Shown one piece after another: positions 36,401 to 47,746 of a DNA stretch of 64,000 bases. Location: positions 16,186,418-16,250,417 of the forward strand of contig OX387605.1 in NCBI GenBank assembly GCA_947568835.1. Direction: 5' to 3'. Every line of letters starts with the position of its first letter. Positions within the stretch are counted from its first letter, which is position 1. The translations under genes and the position numbers were made by a program. The DNA comes from Protonemura montana (taxonomy: Eukaryota; Arthropoda; Insecta; Plecoptera; Nemouridae). The notes beneath the pieces are model-generated. The model searched no databases. It worked only from the letters and a program-made list of their open reading frames with translations, and was not told where the DNA came from.

Positions 36401-39110
36401 TACAAACCCACCCCGTTTTCCCGTGCTTTCCGCGATGTATCCCACGTGATATTTGAAAAGGTGGATTGATTTTTTTAATACTTTCTGGAGTGTTGTTCTA
36501 TGGGTATACTTATTGCATGCTTGCGTTGCACTCGTCGCTATTACTTGTTGCACTTGCATTATACGATATATGCTCACGAAACACGATAGGTCGTACATTA
36601 TCCGGCGCCCTCTGATACGATCTGTGCCCAATCCTATATACCTACTTTATGAGCATGTGCTGTGGGAAAAGTCAGAATTTACATCTTCACTTTGCCGCAT
36701 GAACAACTAAAGCATTAGCATAGCCGGGCAGTGTGTAGGCTCACTAATAAACATGCCTAATCAAAGGTCCAAAATGCCAGTTTTCAAATTGCAAATTTTT
36801 TATACTTATTTTATTTTTAAAAACTTTTGTATTTACTGCATAATTACATTGATTATTATTATTATTATTGGGCCCAGTCTACATGAACCACTTATTTTGC
36901 GAGCCGTCGCAAATTCATTGGCTAAAGAATTTCAAAATTGTGTGAATGTGGCTACCCTATTCTAGGCGCTGTGCGTTAGAATTTACAGATTAGTTGCCCC
37001 GGAGTGTGTGCAGCTCAGTTAGGTTACTATCCTTATACCATGGTTTAGGTTAGCTTAGCTGTACTGAAAAAAATACTAGCTTCAATTTCACAAATGTTCC
37101 ATGGGTGTACTCTGTTCCCTTACATTAGCCCCCCCCCCCCCCCCCCCCCCCAACCTCAAAGGCTCGTCAGCCTCACCTAATGGGTGACCCTGCTCATTCC
37201 TCTGAGTAGGTACTACTTCACCTGGTGTGCATAAAATATTCTATAAATACTTCATTATAAATTCTTACTTAATGTTTAATATTTTAGCAGGCAGCATTAT
37301 TGTGCATAACATTAAACAGCAAATTTTTAATTAAGAGTCGTAGCGTTCCGAAACGAAGTGGTCGGGAGAGCGAGCTTGTTATTAATTTCAGATCAAGGAT
37401 CGTTTCCTCGAAGACCAAAGAGCGTTGCCCCATCCATTTTTGAACAGTTTGTGGAGCATTTTCAAACTGATGGCCGTTGAGTATATACGTGTAGATGGCT
37501 TATTACTGCTAGGACACGCGATTACAATCCTTGGCCTGTTCAGTGTCAATCAGGACTCGGAACTGAGGAGGAAACATCATGCGAAATGAAGTTCGTTAAG
37601 CACGCAGTTTCCGATTACGAGCGTTATCGGCGGTCGGTATAATTTTGGTCAATATAACGATATGAAAACTCCGGGTGAAAAGTTGATACGAAGTTGAAAT
37701 TGAGTTAATAGTCATACCGAACGGAACTTTGCCAATAAAGATAAGGCACCAACACCAAAGAAGCCTACGGGATGAAAATTTAGTGAGTATGTTGTTTATT
37801 AGTTTAGTTTTAGAACAATATAGTCCGCGTCTGCCCAGTCACTGGCCCCCAAAATTTATAGGTATGTATAACGCGTTCGATAACGCAACGACGGTCTTGA
37901 TGGAAAAACCTGTCAAAAAGTGTTTTCGAATATTTTAGAGGACATTTCCGTAAGTGATTACATTTTTGACAAAGTTTTTCAAAGGCACTTGTATAATCAC
38001 TAAAGTTCAGGTCAGTGAAGCGAGATAAGTATAAAAATAGACGAATAATGCTAACGAATAACGATCCCGCTCTGTAGACAGCAGTTCAAACACACGATAT
38101 CTGTGTGCCTACTGCCCGAAACATAAAAGTGCGTGAACTGTAAGTAACACTGTTTCTGCATTTTCCTCTTGGAGTGTTTGAGAAGGTGCTTCCTGTTCAG
38201 AGCACTGCTGAGCTACCCGTGGAATCGAAGGATGAGGCACGTTGCTCACAAATTCGTATCATCATCGATCGATACATCATTACTCGAACTCTGAAATCGT
38301 TTGTTCATCCTACGCGATAGGAATGAGAGAAGGTACTTCAATTTCAAGTCTCTCGATCTCGTGTTTATTCCGAAGATTTCAAGCCGTTCTCTCCTTAGTC
38401 CTTAGTCCTTGCTGAGGGGCGCTAGTCATTTTCACGCTACGAGTTTCAATAACGACTGTGAAATTCTTTCGCCGTTTTTCGAGTGAATGTGGAAATCTGC
38501 AAATTCAATAAAATTGAAAGGTGCATGTGCATTGATCAATTCTAATCTCGTGTTTTCATCGAGTTTTTCTTCTTTTTACTCTCGGTTTAGAAGCGGCAAG
38601 CTGACAAGTCTTTCATTTGCAACCAGAAAAATTCAAAGCTCTTCTCCAGTCCTGAATATTCAACATTCTACAGGGTTTTTTCCGCACTTTCTTTCCCAAG
38701 CTTCTTTCTGTAAAATCCTTGCGCAAGCAGCGAATATTTTTCATATCCTACAGGATGAAAATTTACTTTTGCAAATACGGCCATCCGCGGAAATGCACGT
38801 CTCAGTGCTTGGTATCTTTCCCGGAATGCTTTTTATGCATAAGTGTCATGGTTCTTTCTGCTACATTTCACGTACCTTTCATTATGGAGCTAGAGGGATT
38901 ACTTCGATCGAGAACTTTATATATTCTACTAAATAATAACCCATCATTTTATCGTGATATCCCATCGTAACCGAATCGGCGCTGAACTGGCACTTAATTA
39001 TTTGCATAAATTATCTCTATTTAAAGCGTACTTTATTCAAAAGTGTCTCTTCAATGTCATATTTCGAATCAATTAGTGACAAGCGAATCCAAAACAATTT
39101 CACATAACAT
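33471..39110. other. Gene-poor intergenic stretch with C homopolymer
   Basis: No recognised gene. The longest frame, 149 codons (38487-38936), is Ser/Phe-rich with no domain and is probably chance. A run of 23 C occupies 37129-37151, and an ATT microsatellite lies near 36853-36870. The word AGCTATAAGCTATAG at 36333-36347 recurs at 53923-53937. Confidence 0.5.
37129..37151 (+). repeat. C homopolymer, 23 bases
   Basis: This is an uninterrupted C run, the opposite strand of a potential G-quadruplex or i-motif. Exact length is unreliable in most assemblies. Confidence 0.85.
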
Positions 39111-39534
39111 TTTTTTTTTTTTTTTCTCTTCTCTTCTTATTTATGATCAGGTACAAAGCATGCTTGCGCGTTCATTCACGAAGGTGGCCTAATATCTTGT
39201 CACATCAATCCCCTATGGTATGAAGTGGGTGATAACCTATACTAATTTCACTGATCCAACCAATATTTGAGTCATATCTTATCAAAAATCATATCTTTTT
39301 TTCTAATTTATTGTTTTTCTCGTGAGCTAAGCGCGCGCAAAAAAAAAAAAATAATTTTAAACTGGGTTTTTTTCACGCTTTTTGAAGAGTGCTCCACTGA
39401 TCAATTAATTACAAACAGATATTACAAATAATTTACACTAAGATATCACTATTTGTGGTACAGCACTGCGGTGATAAATGTGATCAGACACATTTCGGAG
39501 ATAACTGCAGAGTCAATTCCGAGTCCCGCAGCAT

Positions 39535-39640
39535 GTGTGTGAGTGTTCTACCGCGCAGGGATTCGAACCTAAGCCATCTCAATGAGCGTGGACTGTAATC
39601 TGCTCTCCGGTTCGCGACGCCTACTGCTCTCCCCGACGCC
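39535..39640 (-). repeat. Possible tRNA-derived SINE fragment
   Basis: On the minus strand GGTTCGAATCCC (39558-39569) matches a tRNA T-arm/B box. The sequence upstream on that strand does not fold into the D and anticodon arms of a working tRNA, although a long-variable-arm (Leu/Ser) ancestor is conceivable. The call rests on one box. Confidence 0.3.
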
Positions 39641-40450
39641 GGCTCGAACGTCGTACCGAAACCAGTCTCGCTTCGAATCTCGTCGCGTCAACACCTCCTC
39701 GTTGCGCTCTCACCATTCTCGTCACTCATCGACGTCGTGGTCTCGCAATTACCTCTTCATTAGCGTTAAATCGCTGTCAATTTAGAGCATAAGTCCACTG
39801 AAAGTGACATCAGACATCTTCAAGATATATCGTAAGTCGTTTTTTGAATGATATCTTTGTTTTAACAAAAGTTATTTGGTCCTGATAACTCATTTATTAT
39901 CAGAATTATGATTTTATCTTTAAATATCATTGTAGCGCATCATTCTTCTGTCGGATTTAGAATTCAGTCGTGGTTTTAGTGGTGCATTTGACCCATTGTT
40001 TCAATATGTATGTTTTTATTTCTGTCCTAGTCTTGAAACAAGTTGATTAGTTGCCAAAGTGTCTCGCTCTTGCGAATGCAATGGCGTGGGATTGCTATCC
40101 CAGTTGTACATTTGGCGTATAGGAGGGCAGGGAACCTGATCACGGTGGGAGGACAATCGGCGATCTGTTCCAAATTAATGAACCTAAGTCGCTTGCCAAT
40201 ATGTGTATCGATGTAGTTATGACCTTACCGAGACTATCTTACAAAAAGTAATCGAAGGCATACCGATTGCAAACGGAGATAGTAAAACATCTAGACAATT
40301 GGGTTATTTTGCCGTATCATTCCAGAATCAGTAGTAATATACAATCATCTTATCAATAAAAACGACAGTTGAGTATTCAGATTAATAAATGCATTAAATG
40401 CTGGACCATTTTAGATAGAAATAGATACCCGTTATTCCAATTTACCCATT

Positions 40451-40473
40451 ACTTTGGCAGGACCTGCCAAAGT
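40451..40473. repeat. 23-bp perfect odd palindrome
   Basis: ACTTTGGCAGG, a central A, then the exact complement. It has the same architecture as the palindrome at 1709-1737 (perfect arms with a single central A). No larger inverted repeat surrounds it. Confidence 0.8.
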
Positions 40474-41074
40474 CATTTTTTTATACGTAAGCGACATCCC
40501 CTTTTATCAAACGGTTTTCAACAGAAAATGTGACAGTGCAGAAAAAGTAAACTTGCATCTTGGTAGAAATGTTATTTTGTTTGCATTGGTCTGTAAAAAT
40601 GGATTGCAAGTCATGTTAGGGAAGTAATGAAATCTGTTTAACAAATTCACTGAATTTTAAGAACGCTATGCCTTTCCTGGGAAAGTGCACCACCCGAAAA
40701 GTTGCTACCACTGTCGCTCATGTATAGATCCGCCATACGGAGTTGGCATTGATTGTTGTATATTGTATATAAATTGATCAATGGCCTGTCAATAATCTAC
40801 GACTAGATTGAACGAAAACTGTGCATATGGCATTGATCGCAAAACCATTGCGCTCGGTTCTTGGGTTGAATATTTCGCGGAAGACATTTCTCATCCCTCT
40901 CAAGATCTTCAAACTTTTATAAGATCCATTCGGTCCTCGTTTTACGAGCACTTTGTTTAATAGATCGTAGAGACGAGTGTGCAATACAAGAGTCGGTATT
41001 CGCAATGTGTCTGCGGTCCAGAAAAGAAACTTTCAGTATTTTTGCGGCGATGGGTAGTAATGCCTTTTGGGTAA

Positions 41075-41400
41075 GGTTACTTGTTAGAATTCGTTGACAT
41101 ACCATATCAGGTGCATAAATATCGACACGGTAAAAGGCGGATAAAAACAACTGGCCCTGTGGCACTGGTCTATTGGTGTGGTGAATGATTGGATAATGAT
41201 GCAAATGATGATGAACCTAACCAAGCCTAGAAGTGAGGAGGGGAAACCCGGTGCCAGCACGAAGCCTACTCTTGTCAAAGTGCACCAAGGGGACCACCGG
41301 CTTAACGTTTCTTATGAAAGACGGTTGCTTGGTAGAATTCGGTGACATGGTAGATATATTAGATGCTTAAACATCGACACACGGTAAAAGGTGGATCGCG
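41075..41400. repeat. About 75-bp direct repeat flanking a SINE fragment
   Basis: 41075-41148 and 41327-41400 are alignable along their length, sharing GAATTCGTTGACAT-like, CATAAATATCGACAC-like and GGTAAAAGGCGGAT-like blocks with scattered substitutions and small indels. A 5'-truncated SINE sits exactly between them. The flanks are too long for a target-site duplication, so a local tandem duplication or a larger element is implied. Confidence 0.6.
41149..41324 (-). mobile_element. 5S-derived SINE, 5'-truncated copy
   Basis: Aligns with the body and tail of the copies at 45128-45554 and 62425-62812: GCACTGGTCT, the GATGATGAACCTAACC stretch, GGGAAACCCGGTGCC, then GGGACCACCGGCTTAACG. The 5S-like promoter head is absent, the usual result of incomplete reverse transcription. 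Orientation is minus. Confidence 0.75.
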
Positions 41401-43950
41401 GTGAACAAATTGATAAAATAAACGTATTGCCGAAACGACTTTCACCTAAGGTTGGCAAGTCACAATGAATAATATCCGTACCTACACATTGACATCGTCT
41501 GTGGTGCAGATTTTGTCGCGCTCACTACCGCTTAAGGATCCACGGTATTGCAGTCATTTAATAGACACGTGTAAACAGTTGATGAACACACTTTATTCAC
41601 TTGTGTAAATAGACATCAAGTGAATTGGCTGCAGGCTTGTTTTCACGTGGATTGCGTTACGCTATTGATTTACAATAATATTTTGTTAATTAGGTAGAAA
41701 TGTTTCATGTGTTTTTACATTTTACAGTCGTCAACATCGCGGCTAGTTATACAGTTTGTTACGCAATTCTCGAGTCGTACAATTTCCTTTTCATAAGGCT
41801 TCTGGGCTTGTAATATACGCATAATATGCGTGGAAGTAATTTGTTGTAAATAATTGGGTAACTGTCACAAATGTCACGAAGCTATATAATCATTGAGCCT
41901 GTTATGGTGTCTACTGCATGTGTGACTCGTGTCACAGAACTGAATTCAGATTAAAAAGACAATTGCGCAGTGATGTCATCGCTGTATACCTGGAGCGGTC
42001 GCCGCAGACAGTAAATGCTAAATTGAGAGTGAGAATGACAATCAGCTGGTTTGCATTGCAGCGCTCAAATGAACCGGTAACAGTAAAGGAACCGCCTTCG
42101 TCTTGGCAACAACTTTCATTGCAGCCACGAAGATTAGCGGGCGAATATCTGTAACCTTGCCGTGCGGTACGCAGGAAAGTCCACCTACCTATAAAGGACG
42201 ATGAACCAAAACTTCGTTAGCAGCAGGCAGAGGCTAAAAGAGTTTTGAAAACTGCTTCGGCGACTAGTGTCGTCGTCAAAATTGTGGCTTCGCTTTAATA
42301 CTATTATGAACATTTCACTATGGGCTCAAGTAGAATTATTAGTTGCTGTATTGTGCTTTGCAAAGGGAGGAGCTTAACAAGCTTGTCACATGAACGTTAT
42401 AATTTCACCTTGTTCAAAGCGGGTTAAAGTATTAAAATTATTTTATAGTATTACTCTTTTGGACGGTTGCGAAACTTTGTTTAGACTTTAGAGAGGCTAA
42501 AGGTACTTTACACCGTCTCTCAAATCGCAAATACCGATTTGTTTTACTTGCATTTACGGCCATTCACAATGTGTTTGGAAATAGGTAATAGCACCATTAT
42601 ATTAATATCATCTACGCTCAATTTCTATGAAAAATAAATGGCTTACGTGAAACGAAATACCCATTTACAGTTGGTGGTTGAAATGATCACTTAGATGCAT
42701 TACTGTGACCTTTCCCGCATACCCCAATGCATCTTCGAAATTAACACGCCCACTTGATCTTTCTCGAGCACATTCACCGAAGGACGATTCGCAAATCGAT
42801 AGAAGGAGAAAGTTTGAAACAGGTGGCGCAGGTACTTGCACGAGTCTTGTCTATTCAAATCTTGTGGGTGTGCGGACCAGGATTATTCGCTTTGTATATG
42901 ATCCTATGGTATACGTGTAGGGCTCTCGACCGTAGGACACAATCATTAATGAACTGATCTTAGTGACTAGGAAACTGTAAGCGAGGATTACTGTTTGATC
43001 AACGTGCGTCGGTAATGGTGCCAGGACTTTCATGCGGAATACGTAATATAGTAATCGTGCTCATTGTAGCCTTCTTGTCGAATGGATCTTTATATGGTTA
43101 AACGATGGTCTATGCTAATCATATTATCGCTCGTTACGGCTCCAGTATATTCCTTGTTGTCGGAAGTGACCGTCACAAGTGATATATGGAACTAAAAGAA
43201 GGCATGACTTAGGCGTCACACTGACCGACAGAGACTGTTTATTAGCACCTTACTTGATTCGAGATTTTTTTAAGTGTTTTTCATACATTCTCGTCGTGTT
43301 CTCATGAAGGTTTTTTATAATTTGTTATCTAACACCATAAAGATTCACGGCGAACAATTTTAAAAGTAAAATTAATTCTACTTGCCTTGTCGGTGGCAAG
43401 TGACGTGGGATTTTTATTCAGGGCATCTTTCATTCTTATCGGTGATCAGCAACACAGGCCCTCATTCTCAATACTGTGTAATACCGGCAACTTTCTGGGT
43501 AAAAACGAGCCCATAATATGACCAGAAGTTTATATATACGACGCCGGATAGTGCTGTTTTTCATCGGCGTCGTCGACGTCGTCGCTGAAACCGACGTCGC
43601 TATCACACAACTCATCCACATCACAGAAAATGATGTATCCTATATTGTCTGGGTTCTTGCTCACAACTTTTCGCTTGGAATAATTTACTGGAATGTGCAA
43701 AAACAGGTACTGCGATCGAGCATACTCGTTTGAGACATACACCCACACGCAGCACATTATCATAAGTGAGTTGGGCCATGAACGAATTCACACAATTAAA
43801 AGCAATTATTAATGCTGAAATCAACAATCTGTAGGTCACAAGGTCTCGTGCTTTGAACTCATTATATCAGCGACATCACGTGTCTAGTGAAAGAGGCATG
43901 AGTCTAAATTGGACATCGTTCGGAGAGGGGTATGTGGCCAATTTCGGGCA
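41400..43950. other. Gene-poor intergenic stretch
   Basis: No recognised gene. A minus-strand frame (43530-43763) ends in an acidic stretch (DVDELCDSDVGFSDDVDDAD) encoded by a GTC/GAC-rich CpG patch at 43555-43610. It resembles low-complexity linkers but no domain follows. Other frames are short. Confidence 0.5.
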
Positions 43951-44020
43951 TTCCATGAGCGTTTCAGTTTAGTTTTCCCACAACCGCTGACAGCGTATGA
44001 AACAGAAATATGACAGTTCT

Positions 44021-44245
44021 AACCTCCGAGAAAGAGTTATTTAAGCTGGATGAAATCTTATTTAAATTACAAACGCTTGCAATGCCCGGTATTTTATTAT
44101 TCATTACGAACACTAAAACCGTCTCAAAAATTGATGTCCTAACGGGGACTCGAACCCAGATCTCCACCTACCGCGGGTGTTGCTCTAACCTATTGAGCTA
44201 CTTGGACACTGGCTTTTTGAGACGATTTTAGTGTATTTGATGAGA
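44021..44245 (-). mobile_element. tRNA-like retroposon with internal inverted arms, copy A
   Basis: A 73-base tRNA-like module (44135-44207, minus strand) has a 7-base acceptor stem, a 4-base GCTC/GAGC D stem, a 5-base anticodon stem, a 4-base variable loop, a T arm with GGTTCGAGTCC and a discriminator A. It contains Pol III A and B boxes. It is framed by inverted arms at 44110-44130 and 44214-44234 (20 of 21 matches). The whole unit lies between perfect 11-base direct repeats ATGACAGTTCT (44010-44020 and 44246-44256), as expected of retroposition. Position 33 is G rather than the invariant U, so it is not a working tRNA gene. Most likely a SINE; the paired arms are unusual for one. Confidence 0.75.
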
Positions 44246-44369
44246 ATGACAGTTCTCCAAAGATTAGAACCAAGAGGCTGTGAATACTCACAGTCACTCT
44301 GATTCTAGTGACGTCATACCACGTCACAACCTGTCAATTTCGAGTAACTCCAATTTGACGTCGGATGCG

Positions 44370-44575
44370 TTGAATGTTGATGAAATCGCATTCAATTTGC
44401 AAACGCTTGCAATGCGCGGGGTAATTTATTATTATGAACACTATAACCGTCTCTAAAATTGATGCTCTAACGGGGACACGAACCCCGATCTCCACCTAAC
44501 GCGGGTGTTGATCTAACCCATTGAGCTACTTGGACACATGCTTTTTGAGACGATTTTAGTGTATTTGACGAGATA
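44370..44575 (-). mobile_element. tRNA-like retroposon, copy B
   Basis: Same layout as copy A: tRNA-like module 44463-44535 (73 bases) with arms at 44438-44458 and 44542-44562. Similarity to A continues about 70 bases beyond the arm on the 3' side of the element (shared GCAAACGCTTGCAATGC). The T stem is perfect here (CGGGG with CCCCG), while the acceptor and D stems have decayed. Confidence 0.7.
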
Positions 44576-44599
44576 GGTGGATAGGTGCGATAGATACGA

Positions 44600-44668
44600 T
44601 TGGTGAAGATCTGAGTTCGAGTCCCCGTTTGGGCATCAATTTTTGAGACGGTTATAGTGTTCATAATA
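44600..44668 (+). mobile_element. tRNA-like retroposon, inverted partial copy C
   Basis: The 3' half of the same element on the + strand: GATCTGAGTTCGAGTCCCCG, then an arm at 44640-44660 and the ATAATAAT tail. Together with the left end of copy B it forms a long inverted repeat across 44430-44668. The A-box half is missing and replaced by GATAGG/GATAGA-type sequence. Confidence 0.65.
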
Positions 44669-45127
44669 ATAAGCTATAAGCTAGGATATGAGCTTGTCTT
44701 TGAGTCATCCCAAAATTCCACCCTTCGCAGCGTCCCCCGCCGTGCCTAGTTAAGATTTCATTCCACGATCACAAGCATAGAATCACCGGCTGTTGATGAG
44801 CATTGTCAGTGTAACCCCCCAGATTTGGAGTAAAATTAATATATTCAACTGGATGTATAAGAATGGAAACTTATTTAGTTAGCCGAAAGAATTTGAAAAA
44901 GTCGTAGTGAAAAATGTGTGCATGAAGGTACTACAGTTCACAGTTCGTACTATCTCTATTCTGTGTGAACCCGGGTTTCTACAGTCTAGCCCACGAGAGA
45001 AGATACCAGCCTAAGGAGCTTTCCAGCATTGCCACCAACTCATGAATTAAATTTTAGTCATGATTTTGGGCTTTCAAAATACTTCTGATGTCTGCAAAAC
45101 ATTTCCCAACATTGTTAATTGATTTGT

Positions 45128-45554
45128 GGTGTTTAACGACGCACTGTTTTGACATCTGGTCATGCGGCATTGGTCTAATGGCGTCGGTGAATCAGTAGAT
45201 GATGATGAGGATGACGATGAACCTAACCTAGCCTAGAAGAGAAGAGGGGAAACCCGGCGCCGGTGCGTAGCCTATTCCTGTCGAAGAGCATCAAGGGGAC
45301 CACCGGCTGAACGTCCTTTCCGAAGGACGGTACAACTCGAACAGCAGAATTCCTCCACAAATTATGGTGTCGAGAGGTTGAAAAGCAAGGCGAATAAAGT
45401 TGCTGTACTATCTTTCATCTCTCTAACCTCGCTCCAGAACAGAACTGGTCATGTGTATGATGGTCACCCATCCAATACCTGACTCAGCTCAGTGATACTT
45501 AACTTCGATGATCTAACAAAAACCGGTGTTTCCAAACTGTCAAACCGCTCGGTC
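45128..45554 (-). mobile_element. 5S-rRNA-derived SINE (SINE3 type), near full length
   Basis: On the minus strand the head reads GATCATCGAAGTTAAGTATC, then TTGGATGGGTGACC, the order and wording of the 5S rRNA internal promoter (A box and C box). Just upstream is CCGAGCGGTTTG, like a tRNA A box. The body contains GTCCTTCGGAAAGGACGTTC and GGTGGTCCCC, which resemble the conserved Nin core domain of metazoan SINEs (from memory, not searched). The 3' part has a short (ATC)n-like stretch and ends near ...GTGCGTCGTTAAACACC. Transcription would be by RNA polymerase III, and mobility depends on a partner LINE. Confidence 0.75.
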
Positions 45555-45656
45555 ATCATTGTTATATTTGGTAGAAAAACAAGAGCAAAACAAGACGTTT
45601 TGGCACGAAAAAGATTAAGAGCAAAAGGAAAATGACAAATAGCTGTAGAGATTTGT

Positions 45657-45900
45657 TGTGTTTTTAAAAATGACAGTTGGCCCACTTGATTTCCAAAAAC
45701 GACCGGTGGTGCCTCTGCCGGACAATTATATGTTCTCGCTGAACGGACTGTATGCATAGACTTGCTAGCTTTAGGCATACACTTTATTTACAGCCCAAAA
45801 TATGAACAAAATTCCACTAGCTTCTTTCTCACACGTGTTGGAAGAAATGAACATGCCACTCGAACGTCGAAGAGATAACAGGCTAGTCATGCCCAGTTCC
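45657..45900 (+). repeat. Dispersed repeat, copy 2 (related to 24293-24640)
   Basis: 45672-45755 matches 24308-24395 (shared GGTGGTGCCTCTGCCGG-like and CTCGCTGAACGGA blocks). It begins about 100 bases after the SINE head. The frame open in copy 1 is broken here. Confidence 0.5.
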
Positions 45901-46414
45901 TCTCGGTTTCAGCGCAGTGTATGGTCGGTTATCTCCGTTTGTCCGTTTGTCCGACATTTATTTTGTAGGAAAACGGTGACATATTTGGCATGTGCTTCCG
46001 TTGCAGCGGAAAAAGATGACGAAATGTATCATCGTGTGGTTGCATTTTACATTTTACTTTTTACGTTACGTTTTACTTTCCTGTCTAAACTAGATTATTT
46101 GAGAGTGATGTTCATGCTTGTGATTCTTGTCCGGTTCCGTGTTGTACTACATTAAAAATCCAAGCCATTTTTTAATGTAAATTCAAAATATTAATGCAAT
46201 ATGAAACGATCCATGTTATTGCCTACTATATCGTATATTTCATGCAACTGCCTAGAGTTTGTACGTTTCCTGGATTATACACGCGTATTTCCTTCTTGCA
46301 ATACTTGCTTGAGAGCATCGCTGAGTTACAAAAAGTCGAAGTGCAATTATCTTCGCCATCTTTTCGTCCCGAGAAAAACTTGAAGATATATATTTCGGCC
46401 GAATTATCTCTTTT

Positions 46415-46436
46415 TACCGCTCGCTAGCGAGCGGTA
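46415..46436. repeat. 22-bp perfect palindrome in a palindrome-rich patch
   Basis: TACCGCTCGCT is followed directly by its exact complement. A second palindrome, TTCGGCCGAA, lies 12 bases upstream. The patch is GC-rich within AT-rich surroundings. No transposon ends were identified. Confidence 0.8.
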
Positions 46437-47746
46437 GTCGGTTTTCTTCGGAGATCTCGCGGAGAATATCCGGACCGCATGGGGCGTCGCGAGGAAGCTA
46501 GAAACGACGCCGACATCGACGTCCCGTAATGCGAGATAAAAAAATCCCTAAAAAATTGTTGAACGTATTAATGGATTTCATAGCTGTTTTCATGGCGCTT
46601 TCCTATTGGTATACATCGGTATATATGAGGTTTCATTGTTTGCGTCACGCTTTTTTATCAATTCCCACCTAATGTGCTACAGGTAAACTACACATTAACG
46701 TGATAAGAAGGAAGTATTGATATTTCTATAAAATAACTATCAGCCTCGAAACACGATAAAGCCTATGCTATTTTCCTCTTATCGGGTCATGTACAAGATT
46801 GATTTTTGTATGGAAATCTCTGCGTGCAGGTGTTAACAATGCCATTGTTGAAATCTTAAAGAAATCACGCATCCGTCCATCACCTTAACACATTTACGCA
46901 TGCACATGAAAGGGAGTTTAACATGAATCACGCCATCGATTTCACCTACCGAGAAAAGAGTTTTATTAGATATAATTTGAAATATTTTTCACCTACCGAT
47001 TTGTTTAATAATGACATCAATTAATCAAGTACATAATCGTCAATAATACTCCAAGTCTAGCATATATTTTTTTAAATCTACAGAAAGAAAACGACCATCT
47101 ATCTCACGAGACAGTTGAAAACACCTCGATAGCCATTGAGGTCTCCGTTTAATCAGACAGGAGCATGGCTTTACTTTCAGGTTTCCAACTTTTTTATTGG
47201 TTTTTCTCGCCAATGATTGGTTTCCCACCCGAAAAGTGGCAATGTGGTTGATTGATCAATTGCCGATATTGTCTTGCCCTTTCGCAATCTCTTATTTAAT
47301 CGAGCCAGGTTATTTGATCGGAGGTACAAAATGAAACCTCTTCCAGAAGGCTTCGGTAGCTAAATAGAATGAATCTAAGGAACAAACATTTTCTGCCGTG
47401 GTTCCGAAACCAGGACATTTTTACACTTCTTTGTGTATTAGTAGAGTTTTTTTTAGAGCTGAGCCATCGCAAAGTACTCCTTGATATGGCCTTTGGATAA
47501 TTCAAATATTACTACGAAGTTCAAAAGGATGTGTATATAACGGTAGTCTCCCCACTCGACTTCAGAAATTGTGGTATAGGCATCAAGCCAAGTAAAAACT
47601 GAAAAATCAATCCAGAAATTACTTTACACCTAGTGTTGACTGCGTGAACAATTTGTTGTTAATATTTGCCGCTTCTCCAGAAGGTAATTAACTATGGGTA
47701 TTTCCACCAACAGGAAATTACATCGTCGTATTCTGTTTGTTTACAG

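Noticed and set aside
38487-38936. 149-codon + frame
   Set aside because: Ser/Phe/Leu-rich with no motif, no Kozak-like context or neighbouring exon. Looks like a chance frame in T-rich DNA.
43530-43763. Acidic minus-strand frame reminiscent of the N-terminus of piggyBac-type transposases
   Set aside because: Only a low-complexity Asp/Ser stretch is shared. No transposase core follows.
44135-44207. Functional tRNA gene (anticodon position reads CGG)
   Set aside because: Base 33 is G rather than the invariant U, stems carry mismatches, and it lies within a repeated element with target duplication. A SINE head is the better explanation.
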